From: Desulfobacteraceae bacterium
GTDB taxonomy: Bacteria > Desulfobacterota > Desulfobacteria > Desulfobacterales > RPRI01
Length of the DNA stretch: 33,165 nucleotides
Direction of reading: 5' to 3'
Assembly: GCA_003818505.1 (NCBI GenBank)
Contig: RPRI01000046.1
Span: forward strand, 1 to 33,165
The position numbers and the translations under genes are program-made. The stretch's first letter is position 1; every line of letters starts with the position of its first letter. Below are positions 23,016-31,791 of the stretch, one piece after another. Below the pieces are notes generated by a model, which was not told where the DNA came from, made no database searches, and was given only the letters and a program-made list of their open reading frames with translations.

Positions 23016-26000
23016 ATGACTGGGAAAGTTGTTGGATCTGTTATGGTAGTCGGCGGAGGAATTGCCGGAATGCAGTCTGCCCTTGATCTTGCCAATTCAG
23101 GATATTATGTATATTTGCTTGATAAAACAGCTGCAATCGGAGGTCTTATGTCGCAGCTTGACAAGACCTTCCCTACGAATGACTGTGCTATGTGAGTTAT
23201 CTCTCCAAAACTGGTCGAGGTCGGCCGGCATCTGAATATTGAACTGTTGATGAATTCCGAACTTCTTGAACTGGAAGGAGGGCCCGGTAATTTTACTGCA
23301 ACAGTCAGGCAGAATCCAAGGTATGTAGACCTGTCAAAGTGCACCAGCTGCGGGGAATGCGCTAAAGTTTGCCCTGTTACGCTTTCGAATGAATACGACG
23401 AAAATCTCTCTGTAACAAAAGCCGTATACAAGAAATATGCGCAGGCTATTCCCGGAGCTTATGCAATCCGGAAAACCGATAAAGCCCCGTGCAGTCTGGC
23501 ATGTCCGGCAGGTCTTAATGTTCAGGGTTATGTACAGATGGCAGGCCAGGGGAAGTATAAAGAAGCCCTGCAGATAATAATGGAGGAACTCCCTCTGCCG
23601 GGTGTTCTGGGAAGAATATGTCCTCACGGATGTGAAGACGCGTGTCGCAGATGTGAGGTTGACCAGCCGGTGGCGATACGCAACCTAAAACGCCTTGCGG
23701 CAGATAAGTTTGATCCCAGAAATATTGAAATTAAAACCCTACCAAAGCGACAGGAAAAAGTTGCAATCATAGGATCGGGACCTGCCGGCCTTTCAGCAGC
23801 ATATCATCTTGCGAGAAAAGGCGTTCTTTCTACCATATTCGAAGCTCTTCCAAAAGCGGGAGGAATGCTCAGGGTCGGCATTCCGGAACACAGGCTCCCA
23901 AGAGATGTTCTTGACAGGGAAATAGAAGTAATAACAAATCTTGGCGTAGAGATTAAAACAAATACTCCTCTTGGTCCGGATTTAAAAATAGATGATCTTT
24001 TCAGGCAGGGTTACAAATCGGTATACATAGCAATAGGTGCGCATAAAGGTTTTGAGATAGGTGTGCCAGGAGAAAAGGCCGCGGGTGTCCGCCAAGGTGT
24101 TGATTTCCTGAGAGAAGTTAACCTCACAGGGAAAGCCGATGTAGGGAAAAAAGTGGCCATTATAGGGGGCGGTAATGTGGCCATAGATGTTGCCCGCTGT
24201 GCGGTCAGACTTGGAGCTGCTAAGGTAAGTATAATATACAGGAGAACCCGTGGTGAAATGCCTGCATGGGAAGAGGAAATTCATGCCGCTGAAATTGAAG
24301 GCACTGAAATAACGTATCTCTCGGCTCCACAGGAAATTCTGACGGCAGACGGGAAGGTCGTCGGTTTGAGATGCATAAGAATGGAACTCGGTGAGCCGGA
24401 TTCATCCGGGAGAAGAAGACCCGTCCCTGTTCCAGGCAGCGAATATGATATCGAAACGGACCAGATCATACCAGCCATCGGCCAGAGGCCGGATTTGACT
24501 GTAATGGAGAATGTTACAGGAATCGGATTTACACGCTGGGGTACCGTTGAAACCGATTCCGTGACATATTCAACAGGCCGGGAAGGTGTTTTTGCAGGTG
24601 GTGATGTACAGACCGGACCCTGGGTTGCGATCGGCGCAATAGCAGCAGGAAGAGAGGCTGCTGAATCCATCCTGAGATATCTTGACGGCAAAGACATGGC
24701 AGAAGGCCGTGAGCCGGTGACAAATGAAAACCCTCTTTACAGACCGATACCGGATGATGAGGTAAAAAGAGCAAGAGCGGTAATGACTGAGCTCCCTGCT
24801 AAGGAACGGGAGGGTAATTTCAAGGAGGTTGAACTTGGATTTACCGATGAGGAAGGAAAGGCCGAGGCCGGAAGATGCCTCAATTGCGGTTATTGCTGCG
24901 AGTGTTTCCAGTGCGTAGATGCCTGTCTTGCCGGGGCTGTTGACCATAGCCAGAAAGTTGTTGAAAAGCAGGTTGAGGTCGGTTCCGTAATTCTATGCCC
25001 GGGAACCGAAATATTCGACCCTTCAATTCTTGATGAATTTTATCATTACAAGACAAATCCGAATATTTTAACAAGCCTCGAGTTTGAAAGAATATTGAGT
25101 GCCTCCGGTCCTACAATGGGGCATCTTGTAAGACCCTCTGATAAAAAAGAGCCCGAAAAGATTGCGTGGTTACAATGCATAGGTTCAAGAGACAACAACA
25201 GGTGCGGTAACGGTTACTGCTCGTCGGTATGCTGCATGTATGCTGTCAAAGAGGCGATGATCGCAAAAGAGCATGCACACGGCGATCTTGACTGCGCAAT
25301 ATTTAATATGGATATGCGGACCTTTGGAAAGGATTATGAGAAATATTACAACAGGGCGAAGGATAAGGATGGGGTTCGCTTCATTAAGGCGCGTGTCCAT
25401 ACCATGGAAGAGATCAAAGAAAGCGGCAACCTTCTTATAAGGTTTGCTGACGAATCCGGCGAAATACGGAAAGAAGAGTTCGACATGGTTGTGCTCTCCG
25501 TCGGGCTCAAGGTTCCGCAATCCACGGTGGATATGGCAAAGCGCCTCGGCATCGATCTGGATAAATACAGTTTTGCGGCAAGCAGGCCTTTTACGCCGAT
25601 TGAAACATCAAGGCAGGGGGTATATGCCTGCGGAATTTTCCAGGGGCCTAAGGATATCCCAAGCTCTGTAATTGAGGCAAGCGCTGCGGCCTGTGCTGCC
25701 GGAGGCATTCTTAATGAAGCAAGGGGCACACTGACAAAGACCGTAAAGGTGCCGGATGAAATCGATGTGGCAGGGCAGGAGCCGAGAATCGGGGTATTTG
25801 TGTGCAACTGCGGTATAAATATTGCCGGGGTAGTGAATGTTAAAGGCATTTGCGAATATGCTTCAGGCCTTCCATATGTTGTTTTTACCGGGGATAACCT
25901 CTTTACCTGTTCGCAGGATTCACAGGACAGAATAAAAGATATTATTATAGAGAAGAATCTTAACAGGGTAGTTGTGGCGGCATGTACACCCAAAACCCAT

Positions 26001-27449
26001 GAGGGAATTTTCATGGATACTCTTGAGGCATGCGGCCTTAATAAATATCTTTTTGAGATGGCAAACATCCGCAACCAGGATTCCTGGACACATTCCAGTG
26101 ATCCTCTGGGCGCAACTGAAAAAGCAAAAGACCTGGTTAAAATGGCGGTTGCAAGAGCCGCGACCCTAAACCCGCTACATGAAAAGAAGATACCGGTCAA
26201 TAAGAGGGCTCTTGTAATCGGAGGCGGTGTGGCGGGCATGAACGCTGCCCTTGGTCTCGCAGACCAGGGTTTTGAAACTGTCCTTGTCGAAAAAGAACCT
26301 CAGCTTGGAGGCATGGCTACCCGGTTGACGGAGACCATCGAGGGTGAAAAAATAGGCCCTTATCTTTCCGGACTGATAAAAAAAGTATCCGGCCATTCTA
26401 AAATACAGGTGTTGACACAGTCTCTGATAGTCGGTTTCTCCGGATTCAAGGGGAATTTCACAACGGAGATAATCGTAGGCCCCGGCATGTATGAGAGAAA
26501 AATAGATCATGGTGTTGTAATCCTTGCAACCGGAGCCAACGAATATACTCCATCCGAATATTTATACGGGCAGGATTCAAGAGTAATGACACAGGTTGAG
26601 CTGGCGCAGAAACTCGGAAAGGGCGGCGCTTCCGGACTCGAAAGCGTGGTCATGATCCAGTGCATAGGATCCAGGAATGAGGAGAATCCCAACTGCTCAA
26701 GGGTATGCTGCCAGAGTGCAATCAAGAATGCGATTCATATAAAGGAACTTAATCCCGACGCTAATATTTATATCCTTTACAGGGATATCAGGATGTACGG
26801 ACTTCTTGAAGATTATTATACTGAAGCCAGGCGAAAAGGCATATTCTTCTTCCGCTACACAACTGACGATATGCCTGTGGCCGAATCAAACGATTATGGA
26901 CTCATGGTAACTTTCAGGGATCATGTTCTGGGACGGCGCTTAAAAGTTACTGCTGATAGTCTTATTCTCAGCGCCGGGATGAGGCCAACAGATACGACTG
27001 AGCTTTCTTCCATTGTCAAACTGGCGCTGAATGCTGAAGGTTATTTCATGGAGGCGCATGTAAAGCTGAGACCAGTCGATATGGCAACGGAAGGAATTTT
27101 TGTCTGCGGAACGGCCCACAGTCCGAAACTCATGACAGAAGCAATTCCACAGGCTCTTGCCGCGGTTTCGCGCGCAACAACATTTCTTTCGCAGGATTAC
27201 CTGACCCTTTCAGCAGTTACCGCACGCGTGGAAGCGGAAAAGTGCGCGTCCTGCCTTATATGCGTGAGATCGTGTCCTTATGGAGTTCCGCGGATCAATG
27301 AAGATGGGGTGAGCGAGATAGATATCGCCCTTTGTCATGGATGCGGAGTTTGCGCCGCAGAATGTCCTGCAAAGGCTATTGAACTGGACTGGTATGAGGA
27401 TGATCAGATACTCAGCAAGGTTGAAGCCTTGCTGGAGGGGGTTATATGA
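23016..27449 (+). CDS. hdrA: Selenocysteine-containing HdrA with inserted GltD-like module
   Basis: 1477 residues when the in-frame TGA at 23193-23195 is read as selenocysteine (residue 60). AAGGAG sits six bases before ATG 23016. Order: FAD Rossmann GGGIAG (13-18); NDCAM[15 protein letters not shown]; ferredoxin cysteines 109/112/115/119. A glutamate-synthase-beta/NfnB-like module follows, with FAD site [10 protein letters not shown] (about 250), NADPH site [12 protein letters not shown] (about 380) and [12 protein letters not shown] Cys cluster lies at about 620, and [13 protein letters not shown] closes HdrA unit one. A second HdrA unit runs from about 925 ([10 protein letters not shown]) with GGGVAGMN (about 1066) and two C-terminal [4Fe-4S] motifs (about 1409-1450). 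HdrA is the flavin-based bifurcating subunit; the insert suggests direct NAD(P)H use. It overlaps mvhD by ATGA. Confidence 0.9.
23193..23228 (+). promoter_or_regulatory. Selenocysteine UGA and SECIS hairpin of hdrA
   Basis: The UGA (23193-23195) is followed after 15 bases by CTGGTC (23211-23216), loop GAGGTC, and GGCCGG (23223-23228). The six pairs include two G-U. The loop contains GGUC, as in the E. coli fdhF SECIS loop AGGUCU recognised by SelB. Coding similarity to HdrA continues without break on both sides of the UGA. Confidence 0.8.
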
Positions 27450-27880
27450 ACCGGGATTTTGAGCCTGTAATCATTGCTTTCTGCTGCAATTACTGAGGCT
27501 ATACTGCTGCGGACCTGGCAGGTTCCATGCGATTGAGCTATCCGACAAACATCAAAATCATAAGGGTTCCATGCACCGGCAAAGTGGACATAATCCATAT
27601 CCTGCGGGCGTTTGAAAAAGGTGCCGACGGAGTATACGCGGTTGGTTGCATGGAGGGAGAATGTCATTATAACAGCGGAAACTTAAGGGCAAAAAAGAGA
27701 ATTGAGCAGGCGAAAAAAATACTTGATACAATAGGAATAGGGGGGGAAAGAGTTCAGATGAGAAACCTCTCTTCAGCCGAAGGGCCCAGGTTTGCCCAGT
27801 ATGCATCTGAAATGGATGAACTGATAAGGAAGCTTGGCCCCAACCCGATAAAAGTGGCTGCTAAAAAGAAGGCGGCATAA
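27446..27880 (+). CDS. mvhD: MvhD-type iron-sulfur protein with selenocysteine
   Basis: 144 residues, starting at ATG 27446 inside the hdrA stop (ATGA overlap), with GGAGGGG upstream. TGA 27494-27496 is codon 17 in AFCCNY-Sec-GYTAADLAGS, where other MvhD proteins carry cysteine. The rest is typical: IKIIRVPCTGKVDIIHILRA, FEKGADGVYAVGCMEGECHY and GNLRAKKRIEQAK. MvhD binds a [2Fe-2S] cluster and passes electrons between a dehydrogenase or hydrogenase and HdrA. No MvhA/G hydrogenase subunits are present, so it probably links HdrA with MetV/MetF or a soluble partner. A caller treating TGA as stop would start at 27527 and lose the first 27 residues, including the redox motif. Confidence 0.9.
27494..27526 (+). 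promoter_or_regulatory. Selenocysteine UGA and SECIS hairpin of mvhD
   Basis: UGA 27494-27496 is followed after 14 bases by GGACCT (27511-27516), a GGC loop and AGGTTCC (27520-27526). All six pairs are Watson-Crick, with one bulged U on the 3' side. A guanine begins the loop, as required in bacterial SECIS models. The loop lacks the GGUC seen after the hdrA UGA, so SelB contact is less certain. Confidence 0.7.
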
Positions 27881-28044
27881 TTGATGTTCCGGGGTTCGAG
27901 GATTCAAGGGTTCAAGTATTCGAGTGAAAGGAAGTTTGGAACCGGCGTTCGTTACGGGAAATTATTTGAGAGAAAAAAATATAAGGCTGGCATTGATTAA
28001 ATTGGTAAGTCTGAATATTTGAAAAGAAAGAGAGGTCGCGATAT

Positions 28045-28713
28045 ATGATTGTAGCCGATAAAAAGCCGATAGAGGAGATAGTCAGCGAGATCGAGAGTTA
28101 TAACAGGATTCTGATACTGGGCTGCAACGAATGCGTTACAGTATGCGAAGCCGGCGGTAAAAAAGAAGTAGCAATTCTGGCTTCTGCTCTCAGGATGTAT
28201 TTTTTAAATCAGGGAAAAGAGATGAAGATAGACGAGGTTACTCTCGAACGGCAGTGCGATCACGAATACCTCGAAGAGATACGTGACAGGGTAGATAAAT
28301 ATGATGCCGTTGTTTCCCTGGCATGCGGGGTGGGAGTTCAGTTCGTAGCTGAAAAATACCATACCCTGCCGGTATATCCCGGCGTCAACACCTGTTTTCT
28401 TGGTGTTACAGAAAAGCGCGGATTGTGGACGGAAAGATGCCAGGCCTGCGGTAAATGTATTCTTGCAAAAACCGCTGGAATATGTCCTGTTTCAAGATGC
28501 GCAAAGAGGCTTTTGAACGGCCCGTGCGGAGGGTCAACGAAAGGTAAGTGTGAGATAAGCAAGGATGTCGATTGCGCCTGGCAGCTTATTGTTGACCGGT
28601 TGAAAGCTCTCGGCAAAATCGATGATTATGAAATAATTATACCATTGAAAGACTGGTCTACCGACAGGGCGGGCGGACCCCGAAAAGTTGCAAGGGAGGA
28701 TGTGCAGTTATGA
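28045..28713 (+). CDS. metV: MetV, zinc/Fe-S partner of methylene-H4folate reductase
   Basis: A 222-residue protein of the MetV family (methylenetetrahydrofolate reductase C-terminal domain type). The N-terminal half has ILILGCNECVTVCEAGGKKE with Cys27, 30 and 34. The C-terminal half is cysteine-rich: WTERCQACGKCILAKTAGIC, then SRCAKRLLNGPCGGSTKGKC and DVDCAW. The CQACGKC and GPCGG motifs are characteristic. In acetogens MetV binds a [4Fe-4S] cluster and hands electrons to MetF. AGAGG precedes ATG 28045. Its stop overlaps the metF start by ATGA, implying translational coupling. It lies 164 bases after mvhD with no terminator between, so the four genes probably form one operon. Confidence 0.88.
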   Translation: MIVADKKPIEEIVSEIESYNRILILGCNECVTVCEAGGKKEVAILASALRMYFLNQGKEMKIDEVTLERQCDHEYLEEIRDRVDKYDAVVSLACGVGVQFVAEKYHTLPVYPGVNTCFLGVTEKRGLWTERCQACGKCILAKTAGICPVSRCAKRLLNGPCGGSTKGKCEISKDVDCAWQLIVDRLKALGKIDDYEIIIPLKDWSTDRAGGPRKVAREDVQL

Positions 28714-29642
28714 ATTGCAAAACACCGAGTAAGCTGGAGAAAATTCTTGCTGCAGGTCATATTGCAGTTACTTCGGAATGTGGTCCCCCGCGTGGCAGCA
28801 ATATTGAGCATATTGTGCATAAAGCCGGCCTTATTAAAGATCATGTCGATGCCATCAATATAACGGATAACCAGACATCCGTTACAAGGCTTTGCAGCCT
28901 TGCTGCATGCATAAAATTAAAGCTGATGGGGCTTGAACCTGTTCTTCAGATGGTAACGCGCGACAGGAACAGGATTGCCATACAGAGCGACATACTGGGA
29001 GCCGCCGCATTCGATATTTTCAACATGCTCTGCCTTTCCGGAGATCACCAGAGCTTCGGGGATTGCGCCCAGGGTCAGAATGTCCATGATCTTGATTCGA
29101 TGCAGCTTTTACAGACAGTGCGGCATATGCGCGATGAGGGGAAATTCTTAGGAGGGGCGGACATAGACAGTCCGCCGAAAATGTTTGTCGGAGCAGCTGC
29201 AAACCCTTTTGCCGACCCTTTTGAAATAAGAGTTCCGCGCCTTGCAAAGAAGGTTGCTGCAGGCGCCGAATTTATCCAGACCCAATGCATTTATAATCTT
29301 GACAAGTTTGAGCTTTGGATGAAAATGGCACGTGACAGAGGTTTGCATGAGAAGGTCTATATTCTTGCCGGAGTCACTCCTTTGAAATCTGCCGGCATGG
29401 CAAAGTATATGAAAAACAGGGTCCCGGGGATGGATGTTCCGGATGATGTTGTTAAGAGGATGGCTGCAGCTTCAAAGGAGAAACAGCCAGAAGAAGGAAT
29501 AAAAATCTGTATTGAGTCGATCCAGCGCTTAAAGGAGGTTGAAGGAGTCAGGGGGTTTCATATAATGGCTATTGAATGGGAGGAAAAGGTTCCTGAAATA
29601 GTTGAAAATACCGGCCTATACCCCCGGCCGAAAGTTGATTGA
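28710..29642 (+). CDS. metF: Methylenetetrahydrofolate reductase, MetV-dependent type
   Basis: A 310-residue TIM-barrel flavoprotein that reduces methylene- to methyl-tetrahydrofolate, the last carbon-reduction step of the methyl branch of the Wood-Ljungdahl pathway. In oxidative metabolism it runs in reverse. Seen: VTSECGPPRGSNIEH (catalytic Glu region), LQMVTRDRNRIAIQSDILGA at the flavin, MLCLSGDHQSFGD, and AEFIQTQCIYNLDKFELW. It starts at ATG 28710 inside the metV stop. The gene order hdrA-mvhD-metV-metF parallels the MetFV-HdrABC-MvhD cluster of some acetogens, with HdrBC absent here. A MetF paralogue without MetV is at 15442. Confidence 0.9.
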   Translation: MNCKTPSKLEKILAAGHIAVTSECGPPRGSNIEHIVHKAGLIKDHVDAINITDNQTSVTRLCSLAACIKLKLMGLEPVLQMVTRDRNRIAIQSDILGAAAFDIFNMLCLSGDHQSFGDCAQGQNVHDLDSMQLLQTVRHMRDEGKFLGGADIDSPPKMFVGAAANPFADPFEIRVPRLAKKVAAGAEFIQTQCIYNLDKFELWMKMARDRGLHEKVYILAGVTPLKSAGMAKYMKNRVPGMDVPDDVVKRMAAASKEKQPEEGIKICIESIQRLKEVEGVRGFHIMAIEWEEKVPEIVENTGLYPRPKVD

Positions 29643-29752
29643 TTTTTTTTGTTCAAACGTTTATAATTATTCATAATGCGTCCCGGAATTAATCTTTGCC
29701 ATATAAACTTACAGCAGGTTGATCCATTTACCCGGATAAAAGGAGAGTGTTT

Positions 29753-30142
29753 ATGAGCGGTAAAAAGAGAATTCTTATAGTGGATGATGAACCTGATTTT
29801 TCGATGATCGTTAAAAAGAATCTGGAGAAGGAGGGTTTTGAAGTGGAGCTGGCATACGATGGTGCGGAAGGCCTTGCCAAGGTCAGGAGCAATCCTCCGG
29901 ATGCCATTGTCCTTGATGTTATGATGCCTGAAGTTGACGGTTACAAGGTATGTTCAACATTAAAAAGCGATGATAAGTATTCAAACATTCCCATAGTTCT
30001 TCTTACGGCCGTTGCTTCGCATGTCACCTCTACACGGTATTCCCATTATGACGGAATGAGCATGGAGGCCGATGATTATATGCCTAAACCGGCGTCGGCG
30101 GAACAAATTACTGAAAGTATCAAACGGCTCCTCAAACTTTAA
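29753..30142 (+). CDS. Receiver-only response regulator
   Basis: 129 residues consisting only of a CheY-like receiver. ATG 29753 is chosen because AAAGGAG ends at 29745; a GTG at 29747 would overlap it. Asp11/12, phospho-acceptor Asp55 (VLDVMMPEVDGY), the Thr in LLTAVA and the Lys in PKPASAEQ are all present. A slightly longer alpha4-beta5 region (SHVTSTRYSHYDGMSMEADD) is notable. Without an output domain it works through protein contacts or as a phosphorelay intermediate. It is 110 bases after metF and may be its own unit. A truncated kinase begins 1.65 kb further on. Confidence 0.9.
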   Translation: MSGKKRILIVDDEPDFSMIVKKNLEKEGFEVELAYDGAEGLAKVRSNPPDAIVLDVMMPEVDGYKVCSTLKSDDKYSNIPIVLLTAVASHVTSTRYSHYDGMSMEADDYMPKPASAEQITESIKRLLKL

Positions 30143-30403
30143 TTATTAAAGAACTTTTAAAGTTATAATTACCCGGGTTTTTTACTATCAAAGAAGGGGG
30201 AGTTCCATCAGAGGCAGTTGATCCTATGTGGGGAAAAACAGACAAAACGGACGCGATCCTTTACCGCAGTGGCTATCATACTTGTTCATTTATGGACGTT
30301 GATATTTCTTTCACCGGACTATCCCGGCGGTAATGAACTCACTCGGAAACCGATCTCGCTGATTACGGGTTGAATATAATATAAATAATATCGCTGCAGG
30401 ATG
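30143..30403. other. Intergenic stretch before terminator
   Basis: About 260 bases with no convincing gene. A 35-residue frame at 30226-30333 has no ribosome site close to its ATG and no known relatives. The stretch ends in a strong terminator, so a long 3' untranslated region or a small RNA is possible. Confidence 0.35.
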
Positions 30404-30438
30404 GGGAGGGATAATTAAATTATCCCTCCCTTTTTTTT
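30404..30438 (+). terminator. Rho-independent terminator
   Basis: GGGAGGGATAAT (30404-30415) pairs perfectly with ATTATCCCTCCC (30419-30430) across a TAA loop, followed by eight T. This is the strongest terminator in the window. It closes the transcript carrying the receiver gene, or a separate small RNA. Confidence 0.92.
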
Positions 30439-30597
30439 GTCTTAATAAACGTCTATAACTTGACAATGAAGTATGCAGGAGTTACTTTGACCCGGAAATG
30501 AAATGAGGACAATTATATTAACTGGAATGACGGGATATCAGGCTTTTTTGATAACCGCATCTATTTTTTTTGCCAATTATTTAAGGAGACATGATTT

Positions 30598-31449
30598 ATG
30601 GAAATCATACACGGCGGAGCCAGCTGTGATGCGGCGAAACAGAAAATGAAAAAAGACGCACAGGATACTTCTGTTGAAGGATCTCTAAAAAAGATCAAAC
30701 AAAAGTTTATTGTTATGAGCGGTAAGGGCGGAGTTGGCAAGACAAGCACTTCGGTTAATCTTGCCATAGCTCTTTCAAATAAAGGTTTTAAGGTTGGTTT
30801 GATGGATGTTGATCTTCATGGTCCGGATGTTCCGAGAATGCTGGGACTGAGCGGGATGCTCGATTTGAACAAGAGCCATAAACTTGTTCCCATGAAATAT
30901 TCTGAAAAATTAAGCGCGGTATCCATAGAAGCTCTTACTCCTAACAAGGATGATGCTATTATATGGCGAGGTCCGATTAAATATTCCGCTATAAAACAAT
31001 TCATTGGAGATGTTGACTGGGGTGAACTTGATTTTCTGATTATAGATAGTCCTCCCGGTACGGGTGACGAACCCTTGACAGTCGCACAAACCATAAAAGA
31101 CGCAAAGGCAATTATTGTCACAACTCCCCAGGAAGTTTCTCTGGCGGATGTCAGAAAATCCATTAATTTCTGTAAAACTGTAAAAATGGAAGTATTCGGA
31201 CTCATTGAAAATATGAGCAGTTTTATCTGCCCCCATTGCAATATACCTATAGATCTTTTCGGTACCGGAGGGGGAGAGAAAACTGCAAGAGAAATGGGTA
31301 TTGAATTTCTAGGAAAAATTCCGTTTGATCAGAACGTTGTATCGTGCGGTGATGCGGGTATATCTTTGATTGACAAGCATTACAACTCTCCTGTGGCAAA
31401 AGCATTTGAAAGTATAGCAGATAAAATGGCTAAGCTTTCGGGTATATAA
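30598..31449 (+). CDS. Mrp/NBP35-family P-loop ATPase
   Basis: A 283-residue Mrp/ApbC/NBP35 protein, an Fe-S cluster carrier or scaffold. The deviant Walker A is VMSGKGGVGKTS (Lys48), the Walker B region LIIDSPPGTGDEP (about 148-159), and the cluster-binding CPHC is Cys211/214. AAGGAG at 30583-30588 precedes ATG 30598 by nine bases. A TTGACA at 30460-30465 with TACTTT 17 bases on could be its promoter. The N-terminus has one cysteine (Cys10) and none of the four-Cys ferredoxin-like motif of eukaryotic NBP35. The neighbourhood is rich in Fe-S proteins (HdrA, MvhD, MetV), so a role in loading them is plausible but inferred. Confidence 0.9.
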   Translation: MEIIHGGASCDAAKQKMKKDAQDTSVEGSLKKIKQKFIVMSGKGGVGKTSTSVNLAIALSNKGFKVGLMDVDLHGPDVPRMLGLSGMLDLNKSHKLVPMKYSEKLSAVSIEALTPNKDDAIIWRGPIKYSAIKQFIGDVDWGELDFLIIDSPPGTGDEPLTVAQTIKDAKAIIVTTPQEVSLADVRKSINFCKTVKMEVFGLIENMSSFICPHCNIPIDLFGTGGGEKTAREMGIEFLGKIPFDQNVVSCGDAGISLIDKHYNSPVAKAFESIADKMAKLSGI

Positions 31450-31490
31450 GTAATATGAATCATTTCCAAAGTTGTGATCAAATATTGGAT

Positions 31491-31540
31491 TGAAGCTTCC
31501 CGTTGCAAACTATGGGGAATGCACTCGCTATTGCGGTTCA
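31491..31540 (+). repeat. 50-bp dispersed repeat, direct copy
   Basis: TGAAGCTTCCCGTTGCAAAC ... CGCTATTGCGGTTCA, the same pattern as the complement of 15301-15350. Together with the copy at 31561 it makes a close pair between the ATPase and kinase genes. Confidence 0.6.
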
Positions 31541-31560
31541 GGGGGCAAGGGCTCAAGGGA

Positions 31561-31609
31561 TAAAACTCCCTGCCGCAAACAGCGGGAAATGTGTTCTGTT
31601 TCGGTTCCG
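31561..31609 (+). repeat. 50-bp dispersed repeat, diverged copy
   Basis: AAACTCCCTGCCGCAAACAG, then CGGGAAATGTG and CTGTTTCGGTTC. It aligns to the other copies with one short gap and keeps the CCC/GGG dyad. The remaining bases from 31450 to 31791 show no gene. Confidence 0.45.
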
Positions 31610-31791
31610 ATGAAAAGAAAGAGTGTGAGAACTTAAGAAAACAAATAATTGTACCCTGAATCCTCGAATCCTGGCTACCTTTCTCCCAATTAATTCCTGA
31701 TTGATCCGTTTAGCTGTTGCAAGCAGGCGTTGTTATATTGTAATAATAAAATATTTAATAATTCTCTCAACCAATATAACCGGCAGAGCTA

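Noticed and set aside
25346-26239. 297-codon frame on the minus strand inside hdrA
   Set aside because: Shadow of hdrA coding sequence; composition typical of an antisense frame, with no motif.
23247-27449. hdrA start at 23247
   Set aside because: This is only the first Met after the UGA codon. It would delete the FAD-binding segment and the Sec motif, while ATG 23016 has a good ribosome site and full similarity.
30226-30333. 35-codon plus-strand frame before the terminator
   Set aside because: No ribosome site at suitable distance and no similarity; kept only as a remark on the intergenic stretch.
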